Part shown: in pieces, positions 33,891 through 46,820 of the stretch
Numbering within the stretch: position 1 is the first letter of the stretch
Layout of the letters: every line of letters starts with the position of its first letter
NCBI GenBank assembly: GCA_950295325.1
Contig: OX485804.1
Span: forward strand, 36,568,429 to 36,632,428
DNA: 64,000 nucleotides
Direction: 5' to 3'
From: Polytrichum commune
Lineage: Eukaryota > Streptophyta > Polytrichopsida > Polytrichales > Polytrichaceae
The notes under the pieces: generated by a model
The model's database searches: none
Told to the model about the DNA's origin: nothing
The model's input: only the letters and a program-made list of their open reading frames with translations
Made by a program: the position numbers and the translations under genes

Positions 33891-34858
33891 GTTCTTCCGA
33901 GTTTCGTCACCGCCATCGCCACAAATCCAAACCCTATGCAAAGCTCTCCTTCTGTAGTCCAAGTGGAGTGATACGAGACAAGATTGGTTGGCGATCCATC
34001 TTCTCCTCTTGTCATCCAGCGCTCCTACGCTAATTGTCACCGTTCTTTTGGGCTTCTTTTTTCAACTTTCTTTGTACAGTAAGTTAGAAGGCATTTTACT
34101 CTCACCGGAACCGTATAGCGAATAGGAATCAGGTCTTTCGGCGTCTACTTCTCTTCTGCCGCCAGTCACAACACGTGTATATATTCGCCTCCCGACGTTT
34201 CCTGCTTCTTCGATAACAATGTTGCGAATTAGGGTTTCGGGATCAGGAAATTCGAGGTTACAACAATTCGAGTCCGTGATGCTTTCTCGATGAAGATTAG
34301 TTTTCTATAGGTCATCGGGGCTTCACGCCCTCGTAATAATCGGGGCCTCCCATTTTTTTTTGTGCATATACATCCTCTCTGCCTTCCCTTTCCGCGAAAA
34401 GTTTTGTACAATTGTCCTGGAAATATATGTTACCTACCGTTTTTCTTTTACTTCGACGTGCGGGAGAATACGCAAATGTATAGAGATGGATCGATGGTTG
34501 GAGGTGTAAGTTTCGTTCGTTTAGCGATCGGGTTGAGTAGTGACTTTCTTTCTGGCCGTGAACTTGCACAAGAGGTGTTGATGATGAATGTCTGGGGAAC
34601 TGGTTTGGAAAGAAAGCAATCTGCGGAAGGATTCTTGGTCTTTTCATTTGTAGGTGTGATGGTTGGAGATTTTCTTACGCTAGTGCCATAGGTAACTCGT
34701 AGCGGAGGTTGCTGGTGACCAGAGCTCAAGTTCCTGACTACTCTCTTTCTGTTAGGTTCGACACTGCTTAGAAGCATCAGATCTGTGGACAGTCTTGCAA
34801 GACATTGGTGTCCAACTTTGCGACGAATTGGGGGTGGAGAGGAAGTGACCTCCTCAAC
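33891..34858 (+). promoter_or_regulatory. probable promoter and 5' UTR of the ING gene
   Basis: The region between the repeated module and the ATG at 34859 has no credible coding exon. It contains potential donor and acceptor signals, so 5' UTR introns are possible. A plus-strand frame at 34362-34691 crosses it but has no family features. No TATA box can be assigned with confidence. Confidence 0.4.
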
Positions 34859-37010
34859 ATGACTTACTTAGAGGACTACGTTTCAAGTACACCTTCTAAC
34901 CTGTTTCTCATTCTTATATACCATAGACTTGCTAAATGCGTCTGACATTTGACTTTTCACGATTCAAAGGAAGAGCAGTGTCCCTTTAGGAGTATACATA
35001 GGAATTATCAAGAGGTCAACAGTCATTTCCATCTCTTAGTTTCACATTGTAACCTTAGGGGATTAGGAACACACTGAGACGCATAATTCACATTTTTTTC
35101 TTTTTCTGTTGGTTTGGTATGGTCAGGTGTGGCAACACTACCGTCTGAGTTACAAAAGAACTACCAACTGCTGAGAGAATTGGACCAAAAATTCCAAGGT
35201 GAGTTGTATGTTTTCAATCTCCTCTCTGCTACAGCTTTCACATAGAAGTCAGATTGATGTGTAAGAGAAGAATGTGCTTGGCTCGATTGTGTCCTTTAAT
35301 TATATCCTGGTTCGTTTTTCTACTTGGCAGAATGGAAATTTACTCCTCTGATAGCTTGGGGTCTTCTTAGCTTTTTTGGATGCAGTTACGAGGTAGGTGA
35401 ATGTCTTTGTTTACCTGTGCACTGTAGCCAGCAGAAGTAAGCAATTTTTGAATTATCTGAGAAATTGAACTGCAGCACTACAGAAGCACATGCAACAACA
35501 ATGTTCAAGAGGACTGGAGGAGGTGAAGAAGGCTGTGGAGTCTGGAAGCTCTCCCCCGGATGCTGTAGCACTTCGGCACTCGAATGAGGTGCTTAGTGTG
35601 CATAAGGCATGCCTTACCCTGGCAGAGGAGAAGGTGTATCTGGCCGTCCAAACCTATGACCTGGTAAGTGGATGTTTTGAAGGCCTCACTATTGTGATTT
35701 TGGGCTAAAAGATGTCCTCTGCTTTACCTAGCGCACATAACTTTATGATTTCAATCTTTGTTTTAGGTATTATTTTGGTTATGGACTAAATCGTATTCAC
35801 TAGAACTAAAGAGAAATGAGAGGTGTTTGCAATCATATCAACAGCTTGTACTCTATAGTGATTATGAGGACTTGCCTTGCAGGTCGATAACCATATTCAA
35901 CGGCTAGACAAAGATCTGAAGAAATTTGAAGAGGAACTTAGAAGAGGTGATCATTTTCAACTCTCTATCTTTCAATCTTTGTTTGGTGCTTAAGTTGACC
36001 TTTCCAACCCAAGTTGACTGTGAGTTTGGAATCAGTGCATTCTCCTCCCTTATTTGTGTGCATCCTCTCATTCCCAATATATCTTGGACATGGTTACGTT
36101 ATCACGGGAAATATTGCCTACTCTGTACTTGTTTACACATGTTTTTTGCAGATAGAGAAGCAGCTGGAGGGGGTCTTGTTTCAGCAGAGCCACGGCTAGA
36201 GGGTGCTATTCGATCAGGTGGAAGAGATGGTGCAGATGGAACTAAATTTGGCCGGAGAAAGTAAGCTCCAGAATATCTGAAATATTCATACATGTCCATC
36301 TTTTAGAAATTTGTTTGCTTTCTCCCTTGCAATCAATCTTCAGCTGGTTGTCGAGACTCTGGCTCTAATGTGTGTCTTGGCCTTAATTTAGTCCAACCTT
36401 CCAAGGATTTGAGTGTGGAAAAGGGTACATGCTTATACATACATTAGTCCTGATAAAGGGGGGAGGGGGGGGGGGCAGGGTGAGTCACTTACTGCCCTAC
36501 TACTTACTGAGGTGAATTTGACCTGTTGACTGTGTTGAATTTTCAGAGGAGGACAGACAATACCCTCAAACGTTAACATGGAGTTGGACCTTCCTGTTGA
36601 CCCAAATGAGCCCACATATTGCTACTGTGGGCAGGTCTCCTATGGCGAGATGATAGCTTGTGATAATCCTGAGGTAAGTACCCGGCATCAATATTTACAT
36701 GTTATAAGTTGGATGGTAAAAACCACTCTATGTTAAAGAATGAATGATCTGACAGGTTTGATGCAATGAGAATTTTACATTTGGCCATTTGTATGGTGGT
36801 TGTTCTGAATGTTGGATTTGTACATGATGGCAGTGTAAAATTGAGTGGTTCCACTTTGATTGTGTCGGTATCAAAGAGCGTCCCAAAGGCAAGTGGTACT
36901 GTAGTGATTGCTCTGCCTTCATAAAGCGAAGGCGTCCAAAGGTACCAACAGGAGGCAAACTTGGTCACTCTAGTGTGAAGAAAACCCACAATGAGGTACA
37001 ATTTACATAG
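34859..37010 (+). CDS. ING1: ING family PHD-finger protein (ING1-like H3K4me3 reader)
   Basis: Seven coding exons, 34859-34886, 35127-35198, 35476-35663, 35883-35946, 36152-36260, 36547-36673 and 36834-37010, give 254 aa. The start [10 protein letters not shown] aligns with the MxYLExY start of ING proteins. The N-terminal ING helical domain contains [17 protein letters not shown] and [21 protein letters not shown] Gly/Arg-rich linker (about 120-165) precedes [20 protein letters not shown]. The PHD finger (C4HC3) has Cys at 179, 181, 192, 197, 206, 219 and 222 and His at 203. The aromatic cage residues Y178 and W201, typical of H3K4me3 binding, are present. The PHD is split by an intron between E196 and C197. 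A Lys/Arg-rich tail follows. ING proteins are subunits of histone acetyltransferase or deacetylase complexes in the nucleus (family knowledge). Translation ends at TAG 37008-37010; a further splice at GAG/GTACAA near the end cannot be excluded. Confidence 0.93.
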
Positions 37011-39508
37011 TTAGCTCATACTACACCGGAGTGAACTTTCCTGGCATTGCATCCTCAAGTTGTGCAGCAGTTTACACAACTTCCTTGTAAATGTTTTTGG
37101 AGCTTGTCTACAATGGCACTTGTCATCACACATTTCAACCATGGCAGAAATCTGCTTGCAAATCTCTATTGTCTTGTACTTTAAAGGAGATGTGTTCAGA
37201 ATGCCATTCTCTTTGCCAATCATTCTAGTCTGATGTTTCTAATCTTACAAGAGGTAAATTCAAAATTTAATATTTTTCACTCCTTGTCCAGTCAGGACAC
37301 CTCATTCTTACTTCCTCACCTGCTCATTTACAGGCCTGCACTAACTTTAGACAATTTTCTACATAGGTACTTGGTGTACCTCCTTTATAGTTAAGGGGAG
37401 TTATTTCTAGCCAGTTTGAGTGAGCCACAAGATCAATCTTTGCAGGGTCCCTTATTATTATCAGACCTGACTGGTAGGTATTTGCAGCCTTGCGGACCAT
37501 GGTATACTTTAATTGAATAAATAATCAAGTGCTGCTTAGGTGTTGCGAGAGGGAGAGAATGGTCACACTGGGAGTTGACCAATACTCCATTTGTGTCTAA
37601 AACTCGTCCCCTGTGAGTTTGTGTTTCATTCATTTCAACTATATTTGACCACTGTAGATTAAGTTGGTATCTTTGAAGCTAATTTGAGTGTACAATTAAC
37701 TTGAATACAGTGAATGGGGAGATTTATTTTTTTATTTTTTATTTTGTTAATCTTTTTTTGGAACACAGGAGGCACATGGCCACCTGCATAGCTTTTCCGT
37801 CAAGTGGAGAGAAGATTTGATGGCCGGGAATCAAACCGTCAACCACTTTATTTGATTTTGGGTAGCTCTCTACTATCTTCCGGTAGTTTAGGGTCATCTT
37901 GGACCATAATGGGAGAAATTTGAGTCAACTTTGTCAATATCCTCACTTCTTAATTATTGATCTCATTCATTGGATTGCGTCAGTTATTTCTTGTATTTTT
38001 ACTTAAAATAGCAACATCTCTAGGATTTGGTTCGGTTAATTTCCTGGAGTGCTGATTTTGAACTGATAATTTGGGGAAATGAACCAGTTGATCTGTAACC
38101 TGTAGCTGGTTGTCCCCATTCAGTTCTTGACTACATAGCTTTGGGGATATTATTCGCTTGGGGCATTCTTTCTGGATGCATGAGAGTTACTCTTGTGTGT
38201 GCAATAATTTCCTCTGGCTTGGTATCGCTGGGCATATCTACTTTTAATCCAGTCAGAATTTATACAGCATATTCTATGGTACAGACTATGCTGTCGCGGC
38301 TATTGTGACACATGAAGGCCTTCTTTACTGTTTGTATCATGTCAGTCAGTGTCTCCTTTTGTGCTACCCTGGATTGCATTACCCTTCTCTTCTGTACTCT
38401 TCACCTTTCATCATTTCACCTTTACTAGACCCAAGAGTTTGTTGCAAATGAAAGCTGGAGCTACATGCTCCCAACACCTGGCATTGGGGAGGGTGCAAAA
38501 TGCTGATTGCAATGTGGAGCCTGTTGACTATGTAAACAAAATTTAATACCGTAACTAGGGTCAGAGACTCTGAGTTACTCTTCTGAGATTAGACTAGATC
38601 AGTCAGAAATAAACCTCCAGAGCAGAGATTTTTACGGATGGTAGACGGTAGGTGAAGGGAGGCGAAATCCCCAAAGCTTTAACCAAACTCCCGAAGTAAG
38701 GTTAAATTGAACACAACATGCTGTTAGGTGTGGATCTGGCACCAGAAACTCATGTGTTTAAAAAAAATCAAAACATGCTAACCATTCTAGGTTTAATGAT
38801 AAACATGATTTAGGGTTCATTCTTCACTTTGAGAATGAATAAGATGTTCATGTGTGAGTTTCAAAAATCATGAGAAGAAAACTATGGGCAAGATTTGGAT
38901 TTGGCAATTATCATGCACTAATTATGTGTTTCGAATACTACGAGAAAAGTGGATGTAGAGCTAAAAGTGTTTGTTTCAGGCTTGCTTAACTAACACATTT
39001 TTGCTATCAAAAGTGCATAAGAAGTGCATAAGAAGTGGACCTTGATCTATGTGGACACCTATATTTGAGTGCATACGTAAGGAAGAACACTAAAATGACA
39101 TGTATTAGGAAGATATTGGATTATGTGTTGAAAATGTAAGCCCATCATTCTATGTTCAAGTGTTAACATGATTGAGTAATATATGGCAAGGTTGTGCTCT
39201 AGAATAGATGTCAAAGCAGTCCATGTTTTGAAGAGATTGAAGTATAGTTCAAATATATTTACCATTATATAGGTTCAATGATTGACACAATTGGGAGACC
39301 CTATGTGGTCTTCTACAACTGAACAATCAAATGTTTTGGAGCTGTAGTGTGTACCTTGAGATGTTGAGAGTTGTAATGAGCGTTAGTTGTAGACAACAAT
39401 AAGATTGCCCCTTTTGATTGACTATGGATGTGCTTCAAGTATGCAATTGTAAATTAGGGAGATGGTGTTTTGAAGTTTCAAAATTGAATTCAATATGCAC
39501 AACATTTT
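37011..39508. other. intergenic DNA downstream of the ING gene
   Basis: The first few hundred bases are likely ING 3' UTR. I see no further exon. One dispersed repeat copy (37787-37912) is listed separately; the rest is AT-rich single-copy-looking DNA. Confidence 0.5.
37787..37912 (+). repeat. dispersed repeat, copy 1 (inverted partner at 51778-51905)
   Basis: GTCAAGTGGAGAGAAGAT, CAACCAC, GGTAGTTTAGGGTCATCTTG and the following GACCA match the reverse complement of 51778-51905. The inner GGGAATCAAACC, read in reverse, resembles a tRNA B box (GGTTTGATTCCC), raising a SINE possibility that I cannot confirm. Confidence 0.6.
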
Positions 39509-39592
39509 GAAGGTGAAAGTGAAGAGACCAAGAAGATTGGTTTTGTGTTAGACCCACCTTGGTTTTCTCTAACACAAAACCAAGGCACCTTC
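39509..39592. repeat. hairpin-forming inverted repeat
   Basis: TTGGTTTTGTGTTAG (39537-39551) is perfectly complementary to CTAACACAAAACCAA (39569-39583) around a 17-nt loop. An outer pair GAAGGTG (39509-39515) / CACCTTC (39586-39592) extends it. The context is gene-free. Confidence 0.8.
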
Positions 39593-41418
39593 ACAACCAA
39601 GATAAGTTATTATGACTTATTGTGTGGAAGGGCCCACATGAATAAGATGGTAATGAAATGGCATTCAATTGGGAGCTCAATTGCAAATGTTATACACTAC
39701 TGCAAGGGCATGTGTACACAAGTGACCAATGACAAATGACCATGACCACCACTTTCTAAATTTCCTCATGATTGGTTGAGAAATGAGTGGTGGTTCCATT
39801 TTGTTTTACACAATGTCATCAAAAATTGAAGTGACCATGACACATAATAATTGAGAAAGGGAAATGGAAGTGATATGGCTTCCTACATGTTCAAAAATGG
39901 ATAAAGTTTGGTGGTCATCTGGATTTTGTGGTTTAAGAACCCAAATAGGTGACGGTGTCATTAGAAAAACATTTTTACCAATGTCTAAATGATCCATATC
40001 TATTTCAAGCTAGTGTTTTTTTTTGTTTTTTTTTCCCATAATAAAAAGACTACGTTTTGGTCTAAGTCGACTATACACTATGTCCCGTGATTGATGTTTT
40101 TTAAAAGTCATGTGGATTTCTCTTGGTGATGGTCTTTTGATTGTTGACCATGACCATAAGTAATCCCAACTTTTTTTTTTCTTGACAGTGCTTTGTCACT
40201 TGTGTAAAACAACCCTAGGAGCAATAATGGGATCAAAGGCTTATGAATCAATTGTATATTTTAGAAGTGAAATTATGTGCCTGAGGTGAATGGGAATCAG
40301 TGGGTGGGCTATTGCCCTCGTGTGGGGCGAGGCCCACAATCACAACCACATGACCTTTCCTTAAAACCCTAGGGGGACCTCATTGTTTAAATGTGCTCCT
40401 AGAGATTGAAGGTGTACACGTAGGAGGAGGAAATGGGAGATGAGGAGGTGCTAGTCGAGGACTTGATGGGGAGGGGAGTGGGTACGAATGAAGCAAGATT
40501 TGGTACAGATGAGGCAGAAGTAGTTGTGGTGGAGGGGGGCATGCGACATTGGGGTGGAATGCAAGAGTAGCAAGGGAGAGGGGCAAGGAGAGGGGGAGGG
40601 AGCGGAGCTTCAACACTGCCAACAGAGGTAAAATCTAAATTTTTGTTTTTTGTTTTTTGTTTCTTGGGGGTGGGGAGGGGAGGGACCTTTATTTTCCATC
40701 AAGACTGCTTGAGTGCTCTGCATGAGTGCATAAGGGGAAAATTTTGGTTTTTGAAGTCGCCCAGTTTAGTGTTTAGAGGTTGATTGTATGTGCTTGACTA
40801 TCCTTACAAGAGGGTTGAATGGTGGGGGCAAGGTGATGACCTCCACTTCCCACAATGTAGACAATAAGAATGAGCACAAATAGTTTTTTTTTTAAAAATT
40901 ATCCCAAAAATATTCCAAGAAAACTTCAAAATTTGTCTCGGCACACGAACAATGCTTGTGTTGTTTTTGGGGAATTATTTTGAACATTTTGTTTGGTTTT
41001 TTTGAGTTCCATTACTTTTTTATTGCCTCGCTTGCTTGTGATCACCTCCTAGGGTTGATTGTTTGAATAAGGTTAATTGAGGGGTCAATTTTTTTGGGTT
41101 TCTTTTGTTATTTATAATATTAACTATGTGCTTCAATGTGATTCGGATAGAAAGACCTTCAATGTGCTTGAATATAATTCAGTGTCTTTGAATGTCCATG
41201 AACTCTCAAATAATAGGGGTGTTGAACTTGGATGTGTAGCTTGAAAACTTACATCTCTAAGAATTCTTATATTCACGACCTCCTCTTACATGATTATAAG
41301 TAATAGCCTCACATTATTGGCTTAAGGCACTATACATTCTTAACATCTTTCATTCATTGAAATTGTTAAGTATGGGCTGCACAAATTTCTTGGGTGTGGA
41401 TGTAGTTTGCTGGACATT
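39593..41418. other. gene-free DNA
   Basis: No gene is visible. G-rich and T-rich low-complexity stretches lie around 40400-40700. A weak similarity to 46230-46520 (GGATTTCTCTTG and TGACCATG blocks near 40110-40150) suggests an old repeat. Confidence 0.45.
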
Positions 41419-41622
41419 AAAGCACCCCTATGGAGCTATGTCCGCCTAAGAATCTACTGCCCTTGGCCTACACGTTAGCTGCATGCAGCTTGCTGGACCA
41501 AACGGAACAATGGACGGAATCAACTCCAACGATGTTAGTCATCCTTTGAGCCACGGACCCTCCTCGGACATTGATAGCGTTCCTTGCTCCCATTTTCTCA
41601 GGTTTGCACCACATATGCTAAT

Positions 41623-41790
41623 GTGTTATCCATCAAGATTTGTGGAATGTGTTATGCACCGAGATCTGTGGAGTGTGTTATGCACCGAGATCTTTGGAAT
41701 GTGTTATGCATTGAGATCTTTGGAATGTCTTATGCACCGAATCTATGAATGTATTATATACCAGATCTAGTAATGTGTTATGCAACGAAA
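41623..41790 (+). repeat. 24-26-bp tandem array in the left arm of the 2.6-kb element
   Basis: About six units of the form GTGTTATGCACCGAGATCTN plus TGGAAT begin at 41623, 41649, 41675, 41701, 41727 and 41751. A shorter inverted counterpart lies at about 43669-43765 in the right arm. Differing copy numbers in the two arms imply expansion after the arms formed. Confidence 0.85.
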
Positions 41791-42689
41791 TTAACGGATC
41801 CGACCTTGTTAGTGTGCACAACTATTTCATACAAATAATGTTTGTAATGAAGTATTCTTCCTCTCTAAGCATGCAATACCAAAATTCTATAGTTCGGTGT
41901 AGACACCCTTTTCTTTTGTGCCTACAATCATATCATCTATAGGTTGTGCATGAGTAATTATGATTGCACTCAATTCAATTATGTATTAGTAGGTGATGTG
42001 GTGTTATGAGATTTTGCTATATCTAATAATTATGTTGATTTTGAGTGTCAATTTATGATTGTTCATGTTGGTGTAGAGTAATGATTGTTTTGTACCCGTT
42101 CGATTGGATTGTCACTTTTGAGTCTTATGAATCTCCAATCAATTAATCTAGTTGATTTAATAATGTGGACTTGTTGATCTAAGAACATATCTCCACTTGT
42201 ACAAAACATATTGATGTGCTGAGGTTTGTGATTGCGGCACAATTGACCCAGACATGGTTGGAAACATGCTATAGTTTGTGCAAAACACTTACAATTATCA
42301 TTATAAGAGACTCAACTTCATGGATTCTATACCCATCTACGAGACACACAACAAAGATGCCAGATGTGATCCGGTTGCCTTTCCAATGACATTCTCTACG
42401 TGTTTTCATTTGGGGATGGCCAACAATCGAATTTGCAAATCTAATGGCGTAGTCTTCTTTCTTGTTTAAAGGAACTTATATTACCAAATCATGGAAGTAG
42501 CAAATTCAATTATGAGGACTAATTTTAGGAGATACCTTAGTTGCAACATTTGCAAACTACATTAACAATTAGAATTATATATTTGATTAATTATGTTAAC
42601 TCAAGCTCATATTCAACCATGAAATAAAATGTTTCTCTAAATTACTCTAATTTGTATCAATCCACTTTTTCTAGAATGTAGAAAGTATA

Positions 42690-42945
42690 ATGCACAAAGT
42701 ATCATACAGATAGCGTCATGCAAAAAATGTTGTACAAAATGTGTCATGCAAAAAATGTCAATCAAAAAGCAGTATACAAAATGTATCATGCAAAATATGT
42801 CATGTAGAATGTGTCATATAGAATGTGTCATGCAAAATGTATCATACAAAATGCGTCATGCAAAACTTGTTATGTAGATTGTATTATACAAAATATGTTA
42901 TGCACCGTGTTGTTCAATATGTCATGCAATATGTGTTGTGTATAA
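42690..42945. repeat. degenerate short tandem repeat (ATGTGTCATGCAAAA-type)
   Basis: Roughly fifteen irregular units of 14-20 bp alternate TCATGCAAAA and TCATACAAAATG forms. They occupy the loop of the 2.6-kb element and may be a decayed relative of the arm repeats. Confidence 0.7.
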
Positions 42946-44000
42946 CACTTTAAGTACACATCATTTATTGAATTCTAATATGTTTTGCAATGAATGAACA
43001 CAATTTCATTTAACATTTTTTATTCTACCCTATCAAATTCTACTCCCCCCCTAACAAAAAACAAGCCTCTTGGATGATTATCTAGCAGAACCTTCAAAAA
43101 AACTTCTATGTTTTTTTAGTGAATGGTTGTCGTTGCATGCAAGGAATAACATTGTATTATTTTTTGTCTAAAATTGAACCACATCTTTTGCGATTAACCT
43201 TTTTGCTTCCTTTTACCAATTCCCTCGTGTTTTTTTTGTCTATATTGGCTCATGATTTGAGCTGGAGATAATCCAAAGGCATGCATCTCGCTATCCACAC
43301 AAAAAAACTATCACCATCTCCACCTCTTGGTGATCTTACCAACGAGATATGAAATGTTAAGGATTCTTGGCACAATACTTAATATCAACTACTTGTGAAT
43401 TACACCACATCCGAAACCAATCCATGGGATGATTTGTAACGAAGAAATGGTTATTTTGTTCACCGACTATGAAGTCATCAATCCTCTCCCAAGGCATGAT
43501 TGCATAGTTCGTTATGCCCAAAACAAGAGGGTGTCAACACTTAACTATAGAATTTTAACATCACATGCTTAGAGAGGAACAACACTTCATTACAAGCATT
43601 ATTTGTATGAAATAGTTGTGCACACTAAAAAGTTCGGATCCATTAATTTTGTTGCATCACACATTACTAGATCTAGTGTATAACACATTTATAGATCCAG
43701 TGCATAACACATTCCACATATTTGGTGCATAGCACATTCCCCAAATTTGGTGCATATTACATTAGCATATCTAGTACAGAACCGAGGAGATGGGAGCAAA
43801 GCACGCTATCAACGTCCAAGGAGGGTTAGTGGCTCGAAGGATGACTAACATTGTTGGAGGTGACTCCATCCATTGCTCCATCCGGTCAAGCAAGTTGTGG
43901 GCAACATCATGGGCAAGAATAGTATATTCAAGTTTGGGCACTGATGCGTGGGCCAAGGTCGGTGGATTCTTAGGCGGACAAAGCTCCATAGGGGTGCTTT

Positions 44001-46662
44001 AGTCTCCGGCATTTATTTTCTTATTAGCTTATAGTTTGTGAATATTATTATCTAATATGATCCCTTCCTTGATTTAGGATTAGGTCTGATAATAATAATA
44101 ATAATAATGGTGTTTAATTGTTACTTTGATGTTCTCTTCTTAAGTGGGTTTTAGGCAAGAGAGAATGGTGTCTTCAAAGGCTTGCACATTTGAAGAATTT
44201 GATGTATTTATTGTATATTTGCCTCAAGGGTTTCATGTGCCCAATGTTGCAATTCTTCCAAATACTATCCCTACTTGCAACTTCTATAAGAGGAAGAACC
44301 TTGAGGCTTTATTTGAATTTTCTTATGCCTATCTCACTTATAATGAGCCCTTGATTTTATTTGTCCTTGGCAAGAAAATGTTAGGGATGATGTGAGGATG
44401 TTCATGGCATCCTATAACTTTTTGTTGGGAAAACATGAGAGGGAATTTCAGTTGCTATTGTGTTTGCTACTTGATACATCTTTGTTATTTTAATTTTTTG
44501 TTACTCTCTTAATTGTCCTAAAATGTTGAATTGGAGTTTACCAACCATCACTAAACACTAGTGTATGTTGTGCACACTCAACATTTCTGCAATATGTTGT
44601 TCTTTATTCAACACCCAAGTTGGAGTTTGTTTTCCAAAAGAAATGTGCAGTGTGAGATGTGGAGGCCTTAGATGTGTACTTTACCTCACGTTTGCGAGCA
44701 CGTAGCTCATGGATGGAAAAATGCCATCGAGAGGTGGTAGAGAGGAAGACTCTAAATCGATGCAAATTCTTATTGAGGCATTAACACATGGATCAATTCT
44801 TGATGCTTATGCATCCAAATTTTTTATTTCCCATACTTGCAAATTAAATGCGTTCATTGCAATATTTTTCATCGCTACTACAAAATCATTGACGGGCACA
44901 AGCACGGTCAAGTGCACAACTCCATTATCCTACATAAGTTTAAGTGAAAGTGATTCAAAACTATATACTAACTTTGAATTTTATGGAGGATAATATCATA
45001 AACATTTGAAAGACACAATATGGGGGAGGAATTTTTTTTTAATAAAAAAATCCAACTTCAAAATGTTTAAGGTCATGAAATCTACATCCAAAACCATATT
45101 TAACCATTGCCTTCTGTGCAATACTTTTGATGATTAGTTTTGAAGATCTCATCTTGATATTTTATATTTGAGTACATAGGAAAAAATAAAGGGTGCCATG
45201 AAAAATTAATAATTAAATAACACTTTGCTACTACTTTTAGGTGTTTGACCAAAAAATGATGGTTTTAGTATACACGAGCATTTTTTCCATATACTTGACC
45301 GTGCTTGTTCCCTAACCTCAATGTTTTATTAGTAGGTGTATCTATCCATGCTTGTAGATGTTGTGGCCGCCATCTAGTTGTGTACATGGAAGACACTATA
45401 TTGTTTGATGCCATCCTATTCACACTATGTGATCCAATTCCAACTTTGATGTTTTTGACAAGAGCTTGTGAAGAAGGTGGCGAGAAAAAAATTGATTGAG
45501 TACGAAAGTTTGCTAGTAATCCGCATTTTTTTTGCCAACTAAAGCTCCAGAGCTATAGAAGTATTGACTTGAATTCTAACATTTATAATTTTGTTTAGCA
45601 GAAAAGAGAAAAAATAATTGATTTGTTTCGCCTCCAAGCTCTATGATTTTGCCTCCATATGCGGAGAGTGTCACGCAAATCATGGTAAAGTCAATGATGC
45701 CGATTTCTCGGCATAGGTACACACAAATTCCTCATCACCCATACATATGACCATGCGGAAGAGTGCAATTATTGAGGGTTAGTTTACATTAGTTTTCAAT
45801 GGATATGGTTGAAAGTTTCAAATTTACTTTAGATTTGGCGTGATGAGAATAGACTTCAATGCTAGAGATAACAATAAAGTCACCAAAAGTGGGACCAACT
45901 CAAGTTTTTGAAGGATCCTCTCATATTCACCACTTCCAACAATTCTATTAGTGATCTAGAAAAAAAACTAGGGAGTGAAGTTGTTCTACTCCATTGCAGG
46001 GAAACAAAAAAATTCTAGAAAATTGAGTTTTTTTATTCAGTTTGATTCTATTGGGGAGTACACAAATGGTGAGAGGAGCAAAGAGATGCATGTGCGCATA
46101 GGTGGCAAACAAAATGAGAAGAGTCTTAATTATATAAATCTAAAACATGTCGACACCTAAAACTCAAAGAAGCCCTTCAAAAAGATTCGATTACACTCAA
46201 AGCCGGTTTACACTAGCTTCCTTTCACCCTTGGTCCATTGAAATAAAAGTGACCATGGGCTTGCATGTCGAAAAATATGATAGAGAAATGACATGAAATC
46301 CTACATATCTAGATGTGGATAATGTTTAAGTTGTTTTCATCTTAAATACAATTCTCCTTTCATTTCATCAAAAACATTACGACCTGGTCTTAGTATGGTT
46401 CACACGATGAGGCGTGACCAAGGCATTAAAAAATGTGCCTACGGATTTCTCTTGCTCATGGTCTACAAACCGCCGACCATGTCCACGATATTTTTTTGAA
46501 CCATTTTTTCTTGCAGTCGAGTGCTAAATGGCCCTCAAACAAGGGACCATTGGGAGATTTCGACCCCAAGTTCATCCCCATACTTTACAGCTAATTCTAA
46601 CGGTCAAAGGGCATTCCAAAACCAACCAATGTCGTGGGGCTGGAGCGTTTAGGTGTGTGAAT
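44001..46662. other. gene-free DNA
   Basis: No gene is visible. A short ATA/ATAATA microsatellite lies at about 44091-44107. Frames of 60-95 codons occur on the plus strand but have no conserved motif or splice-linked partners. Confidence 0.45.
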
Positions 46663-46689
46663 TAGAAGAAGAAAAGAAAAGAAAAGAAA

Positions 46690-46820
46690 AGAACCCCAAC
46701 GTCAAGCAATCCGACGTGAATTTGAACATGTCGACCCTACCCTACTCAAGAATCCCCTTGGTGCAAGGTGGGGTTTACTGCCTACCTTGCGGTGGATGGG
46801 CTCTTGTTTATAAAAACATA
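46690..46820 (+). repeat. dispersed repeat, inverted partner at 51905-52045
   Basis: GCAATCCGACGTGAATTTGA, CTACCCTRCTCAAGAATCC, CTTGGTGCARGGTGGGGT and CTGCCTACCTTG are shared with the reverse complement of 51905-52045. A (GAAAA)n tract at about 46670-46692 sits just before it. Confidence 0.7.

Larger units (their letters stand above)
41419..44000. mobile_element. 2.6-kb element with ~0.5-kb terminal inverted repeats
   Basis: The left edge AAAGCACCCCTATGGAGCTA followed by TGTCCGCCTAAGAATC is mirrored at the right edge, whose reverse complement reads AAAGCACCCCTATGGAGCTT followed by TGTCCGCCTAAGAATC. Homology between the arms continues inward for roughly 500 bp: both contain GTTAGTCATCCTT, TTGATAGCGT, TTTGCTCCCAT-like sequence, a tandem 24-26-bp array, GTGCACAACTATTTCATACA and CCTCTCTAAGCATG. 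The loop of about 1.5 kb has no intact transposase. Long inverted arms suggest a Mutator-like or foldback element; no clear target duplication flanks it. Confidence 0.85.

Noticed and set aside
34362..34691. 109-codon plus-strand frame upstream of ING
   Set aside because: The ING start at 34859 aligns with the family N terminus; this frame has no family features and lies in probable 5' UTR.
35387..35393. Possible 7-nt micro-exon TTACGAG in ING intron 2
   Set aside because: It is flanked by AG and GT, but including it would break the reading frame between exons 2 and 3.
36152..36199. Alternative frame of ING exon 5 (IEKQLEGV...) that meets a stop
   Set aside because: The phase-1 junction from exon 4 selects the open frame (DREAAGGG...) that leads into the PHD finger.
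41623..41790. CRISPR-like array
   Set aside because: Units are directly adjacent with no spacers, in a plant nuclear context; it is an ordinary tandem repeat within a transposon arm.
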